Part shown: positions 52,131-60,407 of the stretch, in pieces
How positions within the stretch are numbered: position 1 is the first letter of the stretch
Layout: the number at the start of each line of letters is the position of its first letter
From: Paeniglutamicibacter kerguelensis
GTDB taxonomy: Bacteria; Actinomycetota; Actinomycetes; Actinomycetales; Micrococcaceae
DNA: 64,000 nucleotides
NCBI RefSeq assembly: GCF_017876535.1
Contig: NZ_JAGIOF010000001.1
Location: 1,240,001-1,304,000, forward strand
Direction: 5' to 3'
Translations under genes and position numbers: made by a program
Notes under the pieces: generated by a model
Seen by the model: only the letters and a program-made list of their open reading frames with translations
The model's database searches: none
Told to the model about the DNA's origin: nothing

Positions 52131-53201
52131 GTGAAGGCAGCACGTTTCCACGCTCAAAAAGACATCCGCATCGAAGAGATTCCCGAACCCGAGTTGCGCG
52201 CCGGCGCGGTCGCCATCGACGTCGCCTGGTGCGGCATCTGCGGGACGGACCTGCACGAGTACCTCGAGGGCCCCATCTTCATCCCGGCGCCGGGGCATCC
52301 GCACCCGCTTTCCCACGAGGAGGCGCCCGTGACCCTGGGGCATGAATTCTCGGGAACCATCACCGCGCTGGGCGAGGGCGTCATGGACCTTGCCGTGGGC
52401 CAAAACGTCGTGGTGGAGCCGTACTTTACCTGCGGCACGTGTCCCCAATGCAAGTCCGGGAAGTACCACCTGTGCGAAAAGATGGGTTTCATCGGCCTGG
52501 CCGGTGGCGGCGGCGGACTGGGGGAAAAGGTCGTTGTCGACAAACGCTGGGTGCACCCGATCGGCGACATCCCGCTGGATGAGGCGGCGCTGATCGAGCC
52601 GTTGTCCGTCGGCCACCATGCGGTGGTGCGCAGCGGAGTTGTTGCGGGACAGGTCGCGCTCGTGGGCGGGGCCGGGCCGATCGGGTTGCTCACCGCCGCC
52701 GTGCTCAAGGGCATGGGCGTGACAACCATCGTGAGCGAGCTGTCGCTGGCCCGCAAGGACAAGGCGTGGGAGAGCGGCGTTGCCGACCATGTGCTCGATC
52801 CCAGCAAGGAGGACGTCAAGGCCCGGGTCCTGGAGATCACCGGGGGCCTCGGTGCCGACGTCGCCTTTGAATGCGCAGGGGTCAACGTGGTGCTGGACAC
52901 CCTGCTCGATGCGCTCAAGCCGACCGGGGTGCTGGTGAACGTCTCCATCTGGGGCAGGCCCGCCACCGTGGACATGCAGAAAATCGTGCTCAAGGAGATC
53001 GACCTGCGCGGCACCATTGCCTACGTGCGGGACCACGCCGAAGTCATCGAGCTGGTGGGAAGCGGAAAGATCGACCTGAAGCCGTTCATCACCGGGCGCA
53101 TCGCGCTTGAGGACCTGATCGACAAGGGCTTCGACACGCTGATCAACCACAACGAAACGGCCGTGAAGATCATCGTCTCGCCCAGCGGCAGGGGCCTCTA
53201 G
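52131..53201 (+). CDS. Zinc-dependent 2,3-butanediol/sorbitol-type dehydrogenase
   Basis: 356 residues from GTG 52131, with AAAGG eight bases upstream; an ATG at 52110 is in frame but would start before that ribosome site. Medium-chain dehydrogenase: catalytic zinc Cys in AWCGICGTDLHEYLEGP, GHEFSGTI with the zinc His-Glu, structural zinc cysteines in CGTCPQCKSGKYHLC, EPLSVGHHAV and cofactor-binding VGGAGPIGLLTAAVLKGMG. The CGTDLHEYLEGPIFIP string is typical of (R,R)-butanediol dehydrogenases. Reversible oxidation of a vicinal diol or polyol with NAD. Follows the lipid SDR by 104 bp, so co-transcription is possible. Confidence 0.9.
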   Translation: MKAARFHAQKDIRIEEIPEPELRAGAVAIDVAWCGICGTDLHEYLEGPIFIPAPGHPHPLSHEEAPVTLGHEFSGTITALGEGVMDLAVGQNVVVEPYFTCGTCPQCKSGKYHLCEKMGFIGLAGGGGGLGEKVVVDKRWVHPIGDIPLDEAALIEPLSVGHHAVVRSGVVAGQVALVGGAGPIGLLTAAVLKGMGVTTIVSELSLARKDKAWESGVADHVLDPSKEDVKARVLEITGGLGADVAFECAGVNVVLDTLLDALKPTGVLVNVSIWGRPATVDMQKIVLKEIDLRGTIAYVRDHAEVIELVGSGKIDLKPFITGRIALEDLIDKGFDTLINHNETAVKIIVSPSGRGL

Positions 53202-53292
53202 GGCACCGCATGCCGGCCGCTCCGGCGACAAGACGCGACGGCCCGGCAAGCCCCCTCGAAGGCAGGGGTGCCGAGCCGCCGCCTGGTTTGCG

Positions 53293-54144
53293 CTAGCCCT
53301 CCAGCGAGTAGGTAACCTCCGAGGCCAGCGGCCACCGGGCGAACGACCCGAGCGGATCGGCGGCATCGCCCTGGACCGGCTCCATGGCCTCGTGGTCGAT
53401 ATCCACCGTCAACGCGCCCAGCTGTCCGTCGTTGACCAGCAGGCTCACCCGGACGGGATGTCCTTCAGGCGTCGTGAAGTTCGCGTGCACGGGGAAGGTG
53501 TAGTCGCGCGGCACCGTCCGGGCGGTGTCGGCCGGAACCGCGAGATCGAGTTGGTAGGCGAACTCCCAGGGGTTGCCCCAGTACTGCTCCCTGGCTTCGC
53601 CCAATTGTTCACGCAGGATCCCGGAACCGAATTCATCGGTTTCCCCAAGGATCCCTTCGATGAGTTCGCGCACCGGTTGCGGCAGGTCGCGGATGGGCAG
53701 CTCCTCTTCGGCGGAGCCCGGCCGGGGTGAGGGGCCGGTGCCTTCGCGTGGTCCGTCCAGCAGGAAAGTCACGGTGGTGAGGATTCCCGAACCCACGGCC
53801 ATGATGGGCCGCGGGTTCGAGATTCCGCGCCGCAGAAGTGCCTGGTGGATCTTGGCATCAAGCACGAAGCCGAGCTTGGTGCTGCCGACGCCCAGCATGG
53901 CCAGCCCCAGGGCGAGCGCGCCGCGGAAAACCTTCGTCGTTTCCAGCGGTTCTTCCCGCACGGACCCAAACCATGCGGCGGCACCGGTTACCGCGCCGGT
54001 GCCAAAGCACAGGCCCGCCCGGGTGGCCGGCCGCAGCTTGGCCGGATCGATGAGGGTCAGCAGACCGCTTGCCAGCCCCAGGGCCGCTGCGCCACCCAGC
54101 CGGGATCGGAATTTTGAGGAGTCGTTGTCTGTTTGATCAGCCAT
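53293..54144 (-). CDS. Unknown membrane-associated protein
   Basis: 283 residues, ATG start. About four hydrophobic segments in the first 130 residues (GGAAALGLASGLLTLI, GTGAVTGAAAWFG, ALALGLAMLGVGSTKLGFVL and PIMAVGSGILTTVTFLL), then a soluble C-terminal domain with LPIRDLPQPVRELIEGILGE, PVHANFTTPEGHPVRVSLLV and VDIDHEAMEPV. I do not recognise the family; similar hypothetical proteins occur in Arthrobacter by impression only. Function unknown. Confidence 0.75.
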   Translation of the reverse strand: MADQTDNDSSKFRSRLGGAAALGLASGLLTLIDPAKLRPATRAGLCFGTGAVTGAAAWFGSVREEPLETTKVFRGALALGLAMLGVGSTKLGFVLDAKIHQALLRRGISNPRPIMAVGSGILTTVTFLLDGPREGTGPSPRPGSAEEELPIRDLPQPVRELIEGILGETDEFGSGILREQLGEAREQYWGNPWEFAYQLDLAVPADTARTVPRDYTFPVHANFTTPEGHPVRVSLLVNDGQLGALTVDIDHEAMEPVQGDAADPLGSFARWPLASEVTYSLEG

Positions 54145-54387
54145 CTGCCCAGCGTACTAGGTAGGATCCGGCACTTCGTGGAGGAACAGAAACCGCGGAT
54201 GGCCATCCACGGAGAATCCGTGTGGAGCCGTTTCCCGGCGAGGGCCCCGGATGCCCGATCCCGTCGCGGAGGAGCAGCCGGGATCCGGAGCCAGGAACGG
54301 CGGCATCGGCACCTACAAAGGCCAGGATGACCTGAATCAATGGAGCGCGGACAGCGCTCCCGCCGCCACCTTGAGGGGGATGCCGAC

Positions 54388-54919
54388 ATGCAGGAGCCGA
54401 AACCAAAAGCCGCCGCCGGGCGCAGGTGCTGGCCGCTGGCCGTGGCGATCGGTGCGCTGCTGGCGGTGCTGGTAACCGGCGCCTGGGCCGGTTACCGGTC
54501 TCCCGCCCGGCATCATCGCCACGCCCTTCATCGAGGTGAAACCGGGCCGCTGGATGGACGTGCGGTCGATCGGCCTGGTTGACGGGGTGAACTATCGACT
54601 CGCCGGGGCCGGGGCCGGGGCCGGGGCCGGCGTCCAGGACCAGGGTGCGGGCATCGTGGCGCTGCCCTATCCGGTGGCTGACGACGGGTCGCCGGAGTCG
54701 GTGGCCTGGCTCAAGCGCGTGGCGCTGCCGGCCACGTTGGGCGACGCCTCCAACGAATCACTGATCATGGCCCTGGAGCCCGTTGACCCGAGCCGGTTGT
54801 CCTCCCTGCGCGCGGTGCGCGTTGAGTACCGCAACGAGAGGGGGATTGCCTACCGCATTGAGGTCGGACCGACGTTCAACACCCAACCCGATTGCTCCGT
54901 CGATCCGGACGGGGACTGA
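54388..54919 (+). pseudogene. Membrane-anchored small protein split by a frameshift
   Basis: From ATG 54388 (GAGGGGG upstream) the frame gives MQEPKPKAAAGRRCWPLAVA and LLAVLVTGAWAG, a membrane anchor, then becomes nonsense and stops at 54582. In the next frame the expected continuation is TGLPPGIIATPFIEVKPGRW, then DVRSIGLVDGVNYRLAG, IVALPYPVADDGSPESVAWL and YRNERGIAYRIEVGPTFNTQ to the TGA at 54919. An indel between about 54475 and 54500 joins the two. The outer part contains a GGGGCC hexamer repeated four times (54605-54628) encoding Ala-Gly. Function unknown; probably an extracytoplasmic protein if the shift is an error. Confidence 0.7.
54605..54628 (+). repeat. GGGGCC hexanucleotide repeat, four copies
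   Basis: Four perfect tandem copies of GGGGCC lie inside the frameshifted gene and encode (Ala-Gly)n. Hexamer slippage would keep the frame, so this tract does not itself explain the nearby shift. Confidence 0.9.
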
Positions 54920-54945
54920 AGGGACGTCGCCGGTGAGGTGCCCGG

Positions 54946-56886
54946 TCAGCCGCCGGATGGCGGCACTGTCAGGTCGTAGAACACGCTGCCATCGACCTTG
55001 TTTCCCGTGAAGTTCGCCTCGACCCAGTCGCGGATCAGCAGGGGTTCCTTGGATCCGCCGTTGGCCTCGTGGCTGATGCGTCCGGTGATCCAGTAGTGGA
55101 TTTGGCCCGCAGCCACGTACTCCTTGAATTGGGCAAGCGTCGGATAAGGGTCGGTGCCGTTGAATCCGCCCACGGGCATGACGGGCACGCCCGCACCAAG
55201 CTGGTAGCCCGCGGCATTGTTGGCACCCGTGGTTGCCGCCGCCCAACGGTAGTCGCCTGCATCGGCGCGCAGCATCTCTAATGCCCCGGGACCCGGGACC
55301 GTGACGCGCAGCAGGCCGCCGCCCGGCTGCGCGGGCGGGGTTCCTTGCTCCACCGGGCCGGCGAGGACCAGTGCCCCCGTGCGCGCCCCCAGTGTCGTGG
55401 CCACGGAATAGGCGGCCGGTGCCGCGAGGGCCGCCACCAGCGAAAGGGCAACGGCGACGGGCAGCAGGAAGCGAACGGCGGACCGCTTCCGCGGCCACCA
55501 GGCACAGGCGAGCAGCAGCAGGGCGCCGGCCACCGAGAGCAACAGCAGTTCATCGGCCCACGACCGGATGAAGGTCGGATCGTGTTCCACCACCGCGCCG
55601 GCCCAATACCCCGCCGCCACTATTGATGCGGCCAATGCAAGCATGGCCACGGGACGGTTTCGGTTTTTCCACATGAGCCATGCGCCCATGCCGACCAGCG
55701 CCGCAACGGGAGGTGCCAGGGCCGCGGAGTAGTAATGGTGGATGGTTCCCTGCATGAAGGAAAAGACCAGTCCGGTGCCCACCAGCCAGGTGCCGTAGGC
55801 AATCACGAGGCCCAGGAACTCCCTGCCCGGGCGGTTCCGCCAGGCCCGGGTGCCCCACAATATCCAGATGGTTCCGGCCAGCAGGATCAACGCGGCGGGG
55901 ATCAGCCAGGAGATTTGCGTGGAAAAGTTCCCGGTGAACAGGCGCCATGCACCGGGGGTCCGTCGATTGGGGTTTCCGACGCTGCCGACCAGATCGCCAT
56001 TGAGGCGTCCCAGTCCGTTGTAGCCGAAGGTAAGTTCCAGGATCGAATTAGTCTGCGATCCGCCGATGTAGGGGCGGGTCGCTGCCGGCCAGAGTTCAAC
56101 CAGGACCAGCCACCGTCCGGCCGCCACGGCCATGGCGGCCCCCGCGGCCAACAGATGCAAGACCCGTTGCCCCCACCGGACCCGGGCCGTCAGGAGGTAG
56201 GCGGCGGCAAACCCCGGAACAACCAGGAAAACCTGCATTTGCTTGGTCAGGAAACCCAGCCCGAGCAATGCCCCGGCCAGGAGCAGCCAGGACAGCGCCC
56301 TGCCGCCGATCGCCTGCAAGGCACGCAGCAGGCAGTAGGCGGCTGCCGTCATCAACAAAACCAGCAGGGCCTCGGGGTTGTTGTAGCGGAACATCAGCAA
56401 CGCCACGGGAGTCAGGGCCAGCACCAATCCGGCCAGCAGGCCGGCCCGGCGCCCCGCCACACGGGTGACGGTCGCGTAGAGCAGGAAAACCGAGGCAATG
56501 CCCATGAGGACCTGGGGGACCAGGACCGAGTATGTGTTCAGGCCGAAGAAACGCACGCTCAGCGCGGGAATCCACAGCGAGGCGGGCGGCTTGTCGACCG
56601 TGATCGAATTGGCCCAGTCGAAGGAACCAAAGAGGAAAGCCGTCCAATCCTGAGCCCCTGCCTGTGCCGCGGCCGAGTAGTAGGCATTGGCCCATCCGTT
56701 GGCGCCGAGGTTCCAGAGGTAGAGCATCCCGGTGCCAACCAGCAGGGTTGCCAGGAGCAACCGGTCAAGCGGCCGGGTCCGGCCCGGTGCGGCATGCAAC
56801 CCGCCCGGATGGCTTTTCGTGGCGCTTTGGCGGGAGTTGTGCGGGTGCGGGCCGTCTTCGCTTGCCGGTGCCCGGGTGCTCATCAT
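54946..56886 (-). CDS. GT39-type membrane glycosyltransferase (YkcB/ArnT-like)
   Basis: 646 residues from ATG 56886, overlapping the stop of the upstream GT2 gene. About twelve to thirteen helices after a polar leader. The first outer loop reads NGWANAYYSAAAQAGAQDWT, then FLFGSFDWANSITVDKPPAS, the hallmark of YkcB-type GT39/GT83 transferases; further landmarks are RYNNPEALLVLLMTAAAYCL and LTKQMQVFLVVPGFAAAYLL. The C-terminal about 130 residues form an extracytoplasmic domain with GGFNGTDPYPTLAQFKEYVA. Such enzymes take a sugar from a polyprenyl-phosphate and attach it to a wall or lipid acceptor outside the membrane; the partner GT2 enzyme makes the donor. Confidence 0.9.
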   Translation of the reverse strand: MMSTRAPASEDGPHPHNSRQSATKSHPGGLHAAPGRTRPLDRLLLATLLVGTGMLYLWNLGANGWANAYYSAAAQAGAQDWTAFLFGSFDWANSITVDKPPASLWIPALSVRFFGLNTYSVLVPQVLMGIASVFLLYATVTRVAGRRAGLLAGLVLALTPVALLMFRYNNPEALLVLLMTAAAYCLLRALQAIGGRALSWLLLAGALLGLGFLTKQMQVFLVVPGFAAAYLLTARVRWGQRVLHLLAAGAAMAVAAGRWLVLVELWPAATRPYIGGSQTNSILELTFGYNGLGRLNGDLVGSVGNPNRRTPGAWRLFTGNFSTQISWLIPAALILLAGTIWILWGTRAWRNRPGREFLGLVIAYGTWLVGTGLVFSFMQGTIHHYYSAALAPPVAALVGMGAWLMWKNRNRPVAMLALAASIVAAGYWAGAVVEHDPTFIRSWADELLLLSVAGALLLLACAWWPRKRSAVRFLLPVAVALSLVAALAAPAAYSVATTLGARTGALVLAGPVEQGTPPAQPGGGLLRVTVPGPGALEMLRADAGDYRWAAATTGANNAAGYQLGAGVPVMPVGGFNGTDPYPTLAQFKEYVAAGQIHYWITGRISHEANGGSKEPLLIRDWVEANFTGNKVDGSVFYDLTVPPSGG

Positions 56887-58181
56887 GTTTCGGCCCTGTC
56901 CGTGGTGAGCAGCCGGTCCTTGATGGGCCGGCCGGGGCGTGGGAAGACCCAGTTCCGGAACAACACAAAGCGCAGCACGGTGGCCAACAGGTTGGCTGCC
57001 ACCAGTGCGGCCAACTCGACTGTGGGCGGCGGCTCGGCCAACGCATGAAGGGCGAAGAGGGAACCCGCCGTCAGCGACCAGCCCAGCCCGAACACCACAA
57101 GTCCCTGCAGGTGGTGGGTGACAACGCCGGTGCTGCCCCGGATGCCGAAGGTGAAGAAACGGTTGGCGGCGGTGTTGCCGATGGCCGTTGTCAGCAACGC
57201 CACAAAGTTGGCCACCTGGGCGCCGGTGTATTGGCGCACCATCCAAAAAATCAGTATGTAGGCCAGTGTCGAGGCAATCCCGATGGCGCCGAAGCGGACA
57301 AGCTGGCTGAAAAGCGAGCGGGTGCCGGCCTGCGGCGGGATCCGCGAGAGCTCGTGCCTGACCGCGGCAATCGGGATGCGCCCGGTGCCCAGCGAGACTA
57401 TCAGCCGTCCCACGCCGCGGAGGTCGCTTTTCGCGGTGTGCATCACGTCCACGCTGGAATTCGGGTCATCGATCCAGTCCACCGGGATTTCCGCCACTCG
57501 AAGCCCGGCCTGTTCGGCCAGCACCAGCAGTTCGGTGTCGAAGAACCACTCGTTGTCCTTGATCAAGGGCAGTAGCTGGTCGGCAACGTCGTGGCGCACG
57601 GCCTTGAAGCCGCATTGGGCATCGGTGAAGTGCGTGCCAAGTGCCGTGTGCAGGATCAGGTTGTAGCAGCGGGAAATGACATCACGCTTGGCGCCGCGTT
57701 GGATGTGTGAACCGTGGGCCAGCCGGGTCCCGATGGATACGTCCGAGTGTCCGCTGAGCAGCGGGGCTAGCAACGGACCCAGTGCCGCCAGATCCGTGGA
57801 CAAATCCACGTCCATGTAGGCCAAAACCGGGGAGGGCGATTGCTGCCATACGGTGCGAAGCGCACGGCCACGGCCCTTTTCCGGAAGCCGGAAAGAATGT
57901 ACCTCGGGAAACTCCCGGGCCAGCCGTTCGGCGATCAGCGGCGTGGAATCCGTGCTGGCATTGTCGGCGATGCTGATGCGCACGGCATAGGGAAGTTCGT
58001 CCTTGATGTATCCGTGCAGGCGCCGGATGCAGTTTTCGAGATCCTTCTCCTCGTTGTACACCGGTATGACGATGTCCACGGGTTCCGCCGGGGGCCCGAG
58101 CGCAATCGCCGATCGCGGGCGCACGTACGGCGCGGGGGATTCCTCGGCCAAGGGTTGAAACCTGATACGGGAACGCGTCAT
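56883..58181 (-). CDS. Polyprenyl-phosphate glycosyltransferase with GtrA domain (YkcC/DPM-like)
   Basis: 432 residues from ATG 58181, selected by GGAGGGG seven bases upstream over longer readings. N-terminal GT2 domain like dolichol-phosphate mannose synthase: VDIVIPVYNEEKDLENCIRR, SIADNASTDSTPLIAERLAR, LAYMDVDLSTDLAALGPLLA (DxD), and DAQCGFKAVRHDVADQLLPL. From about residue 290 a GtrA domain with four helices follows, including LVRFGAIGIASTLAYILIFW and NTAANRFFTFG. The enzyme should load a hexose from a nucleotide sugar onto bactoprenyl phosphate and assist its flipping, feeding the GT39 transferase coupled downstream. Confidence 0.92.
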   Translation of the reverse strand: MTRSRIRFQPLAEESPAPYVRPRSAIALGPPAEPVDIVIPVYNEEKDLENCIRRLHGYIKDELPYAVRISIADNASTDSTPLIAERLAREFPEVHSFRLPEKGRGRALRTVWQQSPSPVLAYMDVDLSTDLAALGPLLAPLLSGHSDVSIGTRLAHGSHIQRGAKRDVISRCYNLILHTALGTHFTDAQCGFKAVRHDVADQLLPLIKDNEWFFDTELLVLAEQAGLRVAEIPVDWIDDPNSSVDVMHTAKSDLRGVGRLIVSLGTGRIPIAAVRHELSRIPPQAGTRSLFSQLVRFGAIGIASTLAYILIFWMVRQYTGAQVANFVALLTTAIGNTAANRFFTFGIRGSTGVVTHHLQGLVVFGLGWSLTAGSLFALHALAEPPPTVELAALVAANLLATVLRFVLFRNWVFPRPGRPIKDRLLTTDRAET

Positions 58182-58480
58182 AGCATTACAGTGCCCCTCC
58201 AGCATGTGCTGAGTTCGGGACTCGCAGGGCGCGAAGTCCGTGATTCCGGGGGTAGTTCGTTGCAGTTGGATTGCTAGGTGTCCGCCCCAGTATAGGAACC
58301 CGACGCCCGGATTTGCCATGCCTTGCGGGCCCTGGAAACACTTTCAGCGCGTCCATGCAGGTGATGCCCGGGACAACGGGTTTAGTGCCGGATCGACGGC
58401 GGCTTGGGAAGACCGAAATCGCCAGGGGCGGGGCGGAAAGACTTGGGTCTTTGCTTTCGCACTTTGACAAGGGAGTCCAA
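58182..58480. other. Divergent promoter region
   Basis: About 300 bp between the GT2-GtrA gene and the nuclease lipoprotein gene, without a recognised gene. It holds both promoters; a TTGACA-like string (TTTGACAA, 58464-58471) lies close to the lipoprotein start but no paired -10 was identified. Confidence 0.4.
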
Positions 58481-59599
58481 TTGTTCGGGGGATCCAACAC
58501 CGCAAGGCCGGCCAAGCGGAAACTTGCCGCGGCGATTGCCACACTGCTGAGCGTCGGCATCGTGGCCACGGGCTGCACATCGGCGCCGGCGGCAGCAGCT
58601 GGCAAGAACGATTCGCGGGCAACCATCGTGCGGATCGTGGACGGCGACACCATCGTCGCCGAGGTGTCTGGCACCGAAACCACCATCCGGCTGTTGAATA
58701 TCGACACCCCGGAAACCAAGGATCCAAACGAGCCCGTTCAGTGCCTCGGGCCCGAGTCCACCGAGTACATGAAGTCGCTGCTCGCGCCGGGGGACATGAT
58801 CGACCTTGAATACGACGTGCAGCGCCTTGACCCGTACGGGCGCACGCTGGCCGGCGTGTACAAGGATGACAGCCTGGTCAACGCCGACATTGTTGCGGCC
58901 GGACTCGGAGTCGCGGTCCTTTACCAGCCAAACGAACGCTTTTACGCCGAGGTGAAGGCCGCCGAGCAAGACGCCCAAAACGCGGAACAGGGACTCTTCA
59001 GCCCGTCCATCGACTGCACGGTTCCGGCCATGGTCAACCAGGCGACCTCCGATTTGGAAGGGCTCGAGGAAGTCGATCCGGAATCGTCGGCGGCTGCGTG
59101 GACCGCCCTGGCCGTCGTCGCCGCTGCGGTGCTTGCGGGCAAGGCCAAGAAGGCGGCACTGGCGGCCTTGGACACGGGTGAAGACGGGGTCGCCGGCGCG
59201 GTGTGGGCTGCGCGCAAGGCCAAGCACCTGCCGCGGCTGGATGCGGCACTCAACCGGGCGACCGCCATGGAATCCAAGCTTGCCACGACCCGGATGGCAA
59301 TGCAGGAATCCGAAAAGAAAGCGAAAGCTGCCAAGAAGGCCAAGGCAGAGGCCAAAGCTGAAGCCACACGAAAGGCCACAGCGGAACGCGAAGCGAAAGC
59401 CGATCGCAGGGCCGCTGCTGCCGCCAAGAAGGCGGCCCAGCGCAAGGCCGCGCTCAAGAAACGATACGTCGCGCCCAAGAAAACGTACCGTGCTCCGGTC
59501 CAAACGCGTAAGCCGAAGAGAAGCGGCGGCTCGTACGCAGGTTACACCGGGCCGCGCTGCTACGCGCCCGGTGGCAAGAGCTGGAAGCCCTGCGGATAG
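58481..59599 (+). CDS. Thermonuclease-domain lipoprotein with Ala/Lys coiled-coil tail
   Basis: 372 residues from TTG 58481, chosen because GGGAG is six bases upstream and a lipoprotein signal follows at once: AAAIATLLSVGIVATGCTSA, lipobox Cys near 30. Residues about 45-185 are a staphylococcal-nuclease (SNase) domain: VRIVDGDTIVAEVSGTETTI, RLLNIDTPETKDPNEPVQCL, VQRLDPYGRTLAGVYKDD (catalytic Arg, Glu and Asp positions). Then comes one hydrophobic stretch (AAAWTALAVVAAAVLAG), an Ala/Lys/Glu-rich coiled coil of about 75 residues, and a terminal module GYTGPRCYAPGGKSWKPCG with two Cys. Likely an outer-surface nuclease held in or near the wall; calcium-dependent by family. Confidence 0.88.
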   Translation: MFGGSNTARPAKRKLAAAIATLLSVGIVATGCTSAPAAAAGKNDSRATIVRIVDGDTIVAEVSGTETTIRLLNIDTPETKDPNEPVQCLGPESTEYMKSLLAPGDMIDLEYDVQRLDPYGRTLAGVYKDDSLVNADIVAAGLGVAVLYQPNERFYAEVKAAEQDAQNAEQGLFSPSIDCTVPAMVNQATSDLEGLEEVDPESSAAAWTALAVVAAAVLAGKAKKAALAALDTGEDGVAGAVWAARKAKHLPRLDAALNRATAMESKLATTRMAMQESEKKAKAAKKAKAEAKAEATRKATAEREAKADRRAAAAAKKAAQRKAALKKRYVAPKKTYRAPVQTRKPKRSGGSYAGYTGPRCYAPGGKSWKPCG

Positions 59600-59635
59600 T
59601 CAACTTTCGGCAGTGTCTGGATGACTGAGCGCCTG

Positions 59636-59669
59636 TGGGGGCCGAGCCGTGTGGACGGCTCCGCCCCCA
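59636..59669 (+). terminator. Hairpin after the nuclease gene
   Basis: TGGGGGCCGAGCCGT and ACGGCTCCGCCCCCA form a 15-bp stem with one mismatch and a GTGG loop, 37 bases after the stop. No T-run. Confidence 0.6.
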
Positions 59670-59821
59670 TCCGTGTTCCTGCTAGGACCCGCGATTTCCG
59701 GGCACCGGAACCGCCGGCCGTTTCCATCGTGGATGAGCGCAGGTAAGGGTTCCAAAAGTTCGGACCCCGGGCATAGGGTTTTGATGGCAACTTTCGAACC
59801 CCGGCCCAGAAGGAACCTGAC

Positions 59822-60376
59822 ATGGCTACGTTTGACGATCGACAGAACACGGCACTGCTGGTCATCGACACACAGATCGACGTTGTTAAGGACGGCTATG
59901 AGCGAGACGCCGTCCTGGGCAACATCAGGGCACTGGTCGATGCCGCCCGCTCGGCGGGAACGCCCGTTATCTGGGTGCAGCACTCCGATCCGGAACTCAA
60001 ACGAGGAACCCCCGGCTGGGAAATCGTGCCTGAGTTGGACCCCCGAGAGTCGGAGGCGCTGGTCCACAAGAACTATGGCGACTCGTTCGAGGCAACCGAC
60101 CTCGAGGCCGTGCTGGCCGCGGCGGAGGTCGGTCACCTGGTGGTCGCCGGCGCCGAGAGCGATGCCTGCATCAGGTCAACCATCCACGGCGCATTCACGC
60201 GCGGCTACGACGTCACGCTCGTGGGCGATGCCCACACCGCGGGCGATCGCAGCCAATGGGGTGCCCCGCCTCCGGAGGCGGTCATCGCACACATGAACCT
60301 GTATTGGCAGTTTCAAAGTGCCCCGGAGCGCACGGCCGCCGTCGCCAAGACCGGCGACGTGGCCTTCGGCCGGTAG
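59822..60376 (+). CDS. Isochorismatase-like cysteine hydrolase
   Basis: 184 residues, ATG with AAGGAAC upstream. Cysteine hydrolase superfamily: ALLVIDTQIDVV with the catalytic Asp near 17, ALVHKNYGDSFEATDLEAVL with catalytic Lys near 83, and VVAGAESDACIRSTIHGAFT with nucleophile Cys near 117, in a Rossmann-like fold. The C-terminus AAPPEAVIAHMNLYW is usual. Members hydrolyse amides such as nicotinamide, N-carbamoyl compounds or isochorismate; the substrate is not predictable. Stand-alone, convergent with the methyltransferase gene. Confidence 0.9.
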   Translation: MATFDDRQNTALLVIDTQIDVVKDGYERDAVLGNIRALVDAARSAGTPVIWVQHSDPELKRGTPGWEIVPELDPRESEALVHKNYGDSFEATDLEAVLAAAEVGHLVVAGAESDACIRSTIHGAFTRGYDVTLVGDAHTAGDRSQWGAPPPEAVIAHMNLYWQFQSAPERTAAVAKTGDVAFGR

Positions 60377-60407
60377 CGGCAGGCTCCCGCCGTCACCGGA
60401 GCTATTG

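Noticed and set aside
54946-57246. 766-residue version of the GT39 protein
   Set aside because: The first 120 residues are the shadow of the GT2-GtrA gene; the ATG at 56886 overlapping that gene's stop is the proper start.
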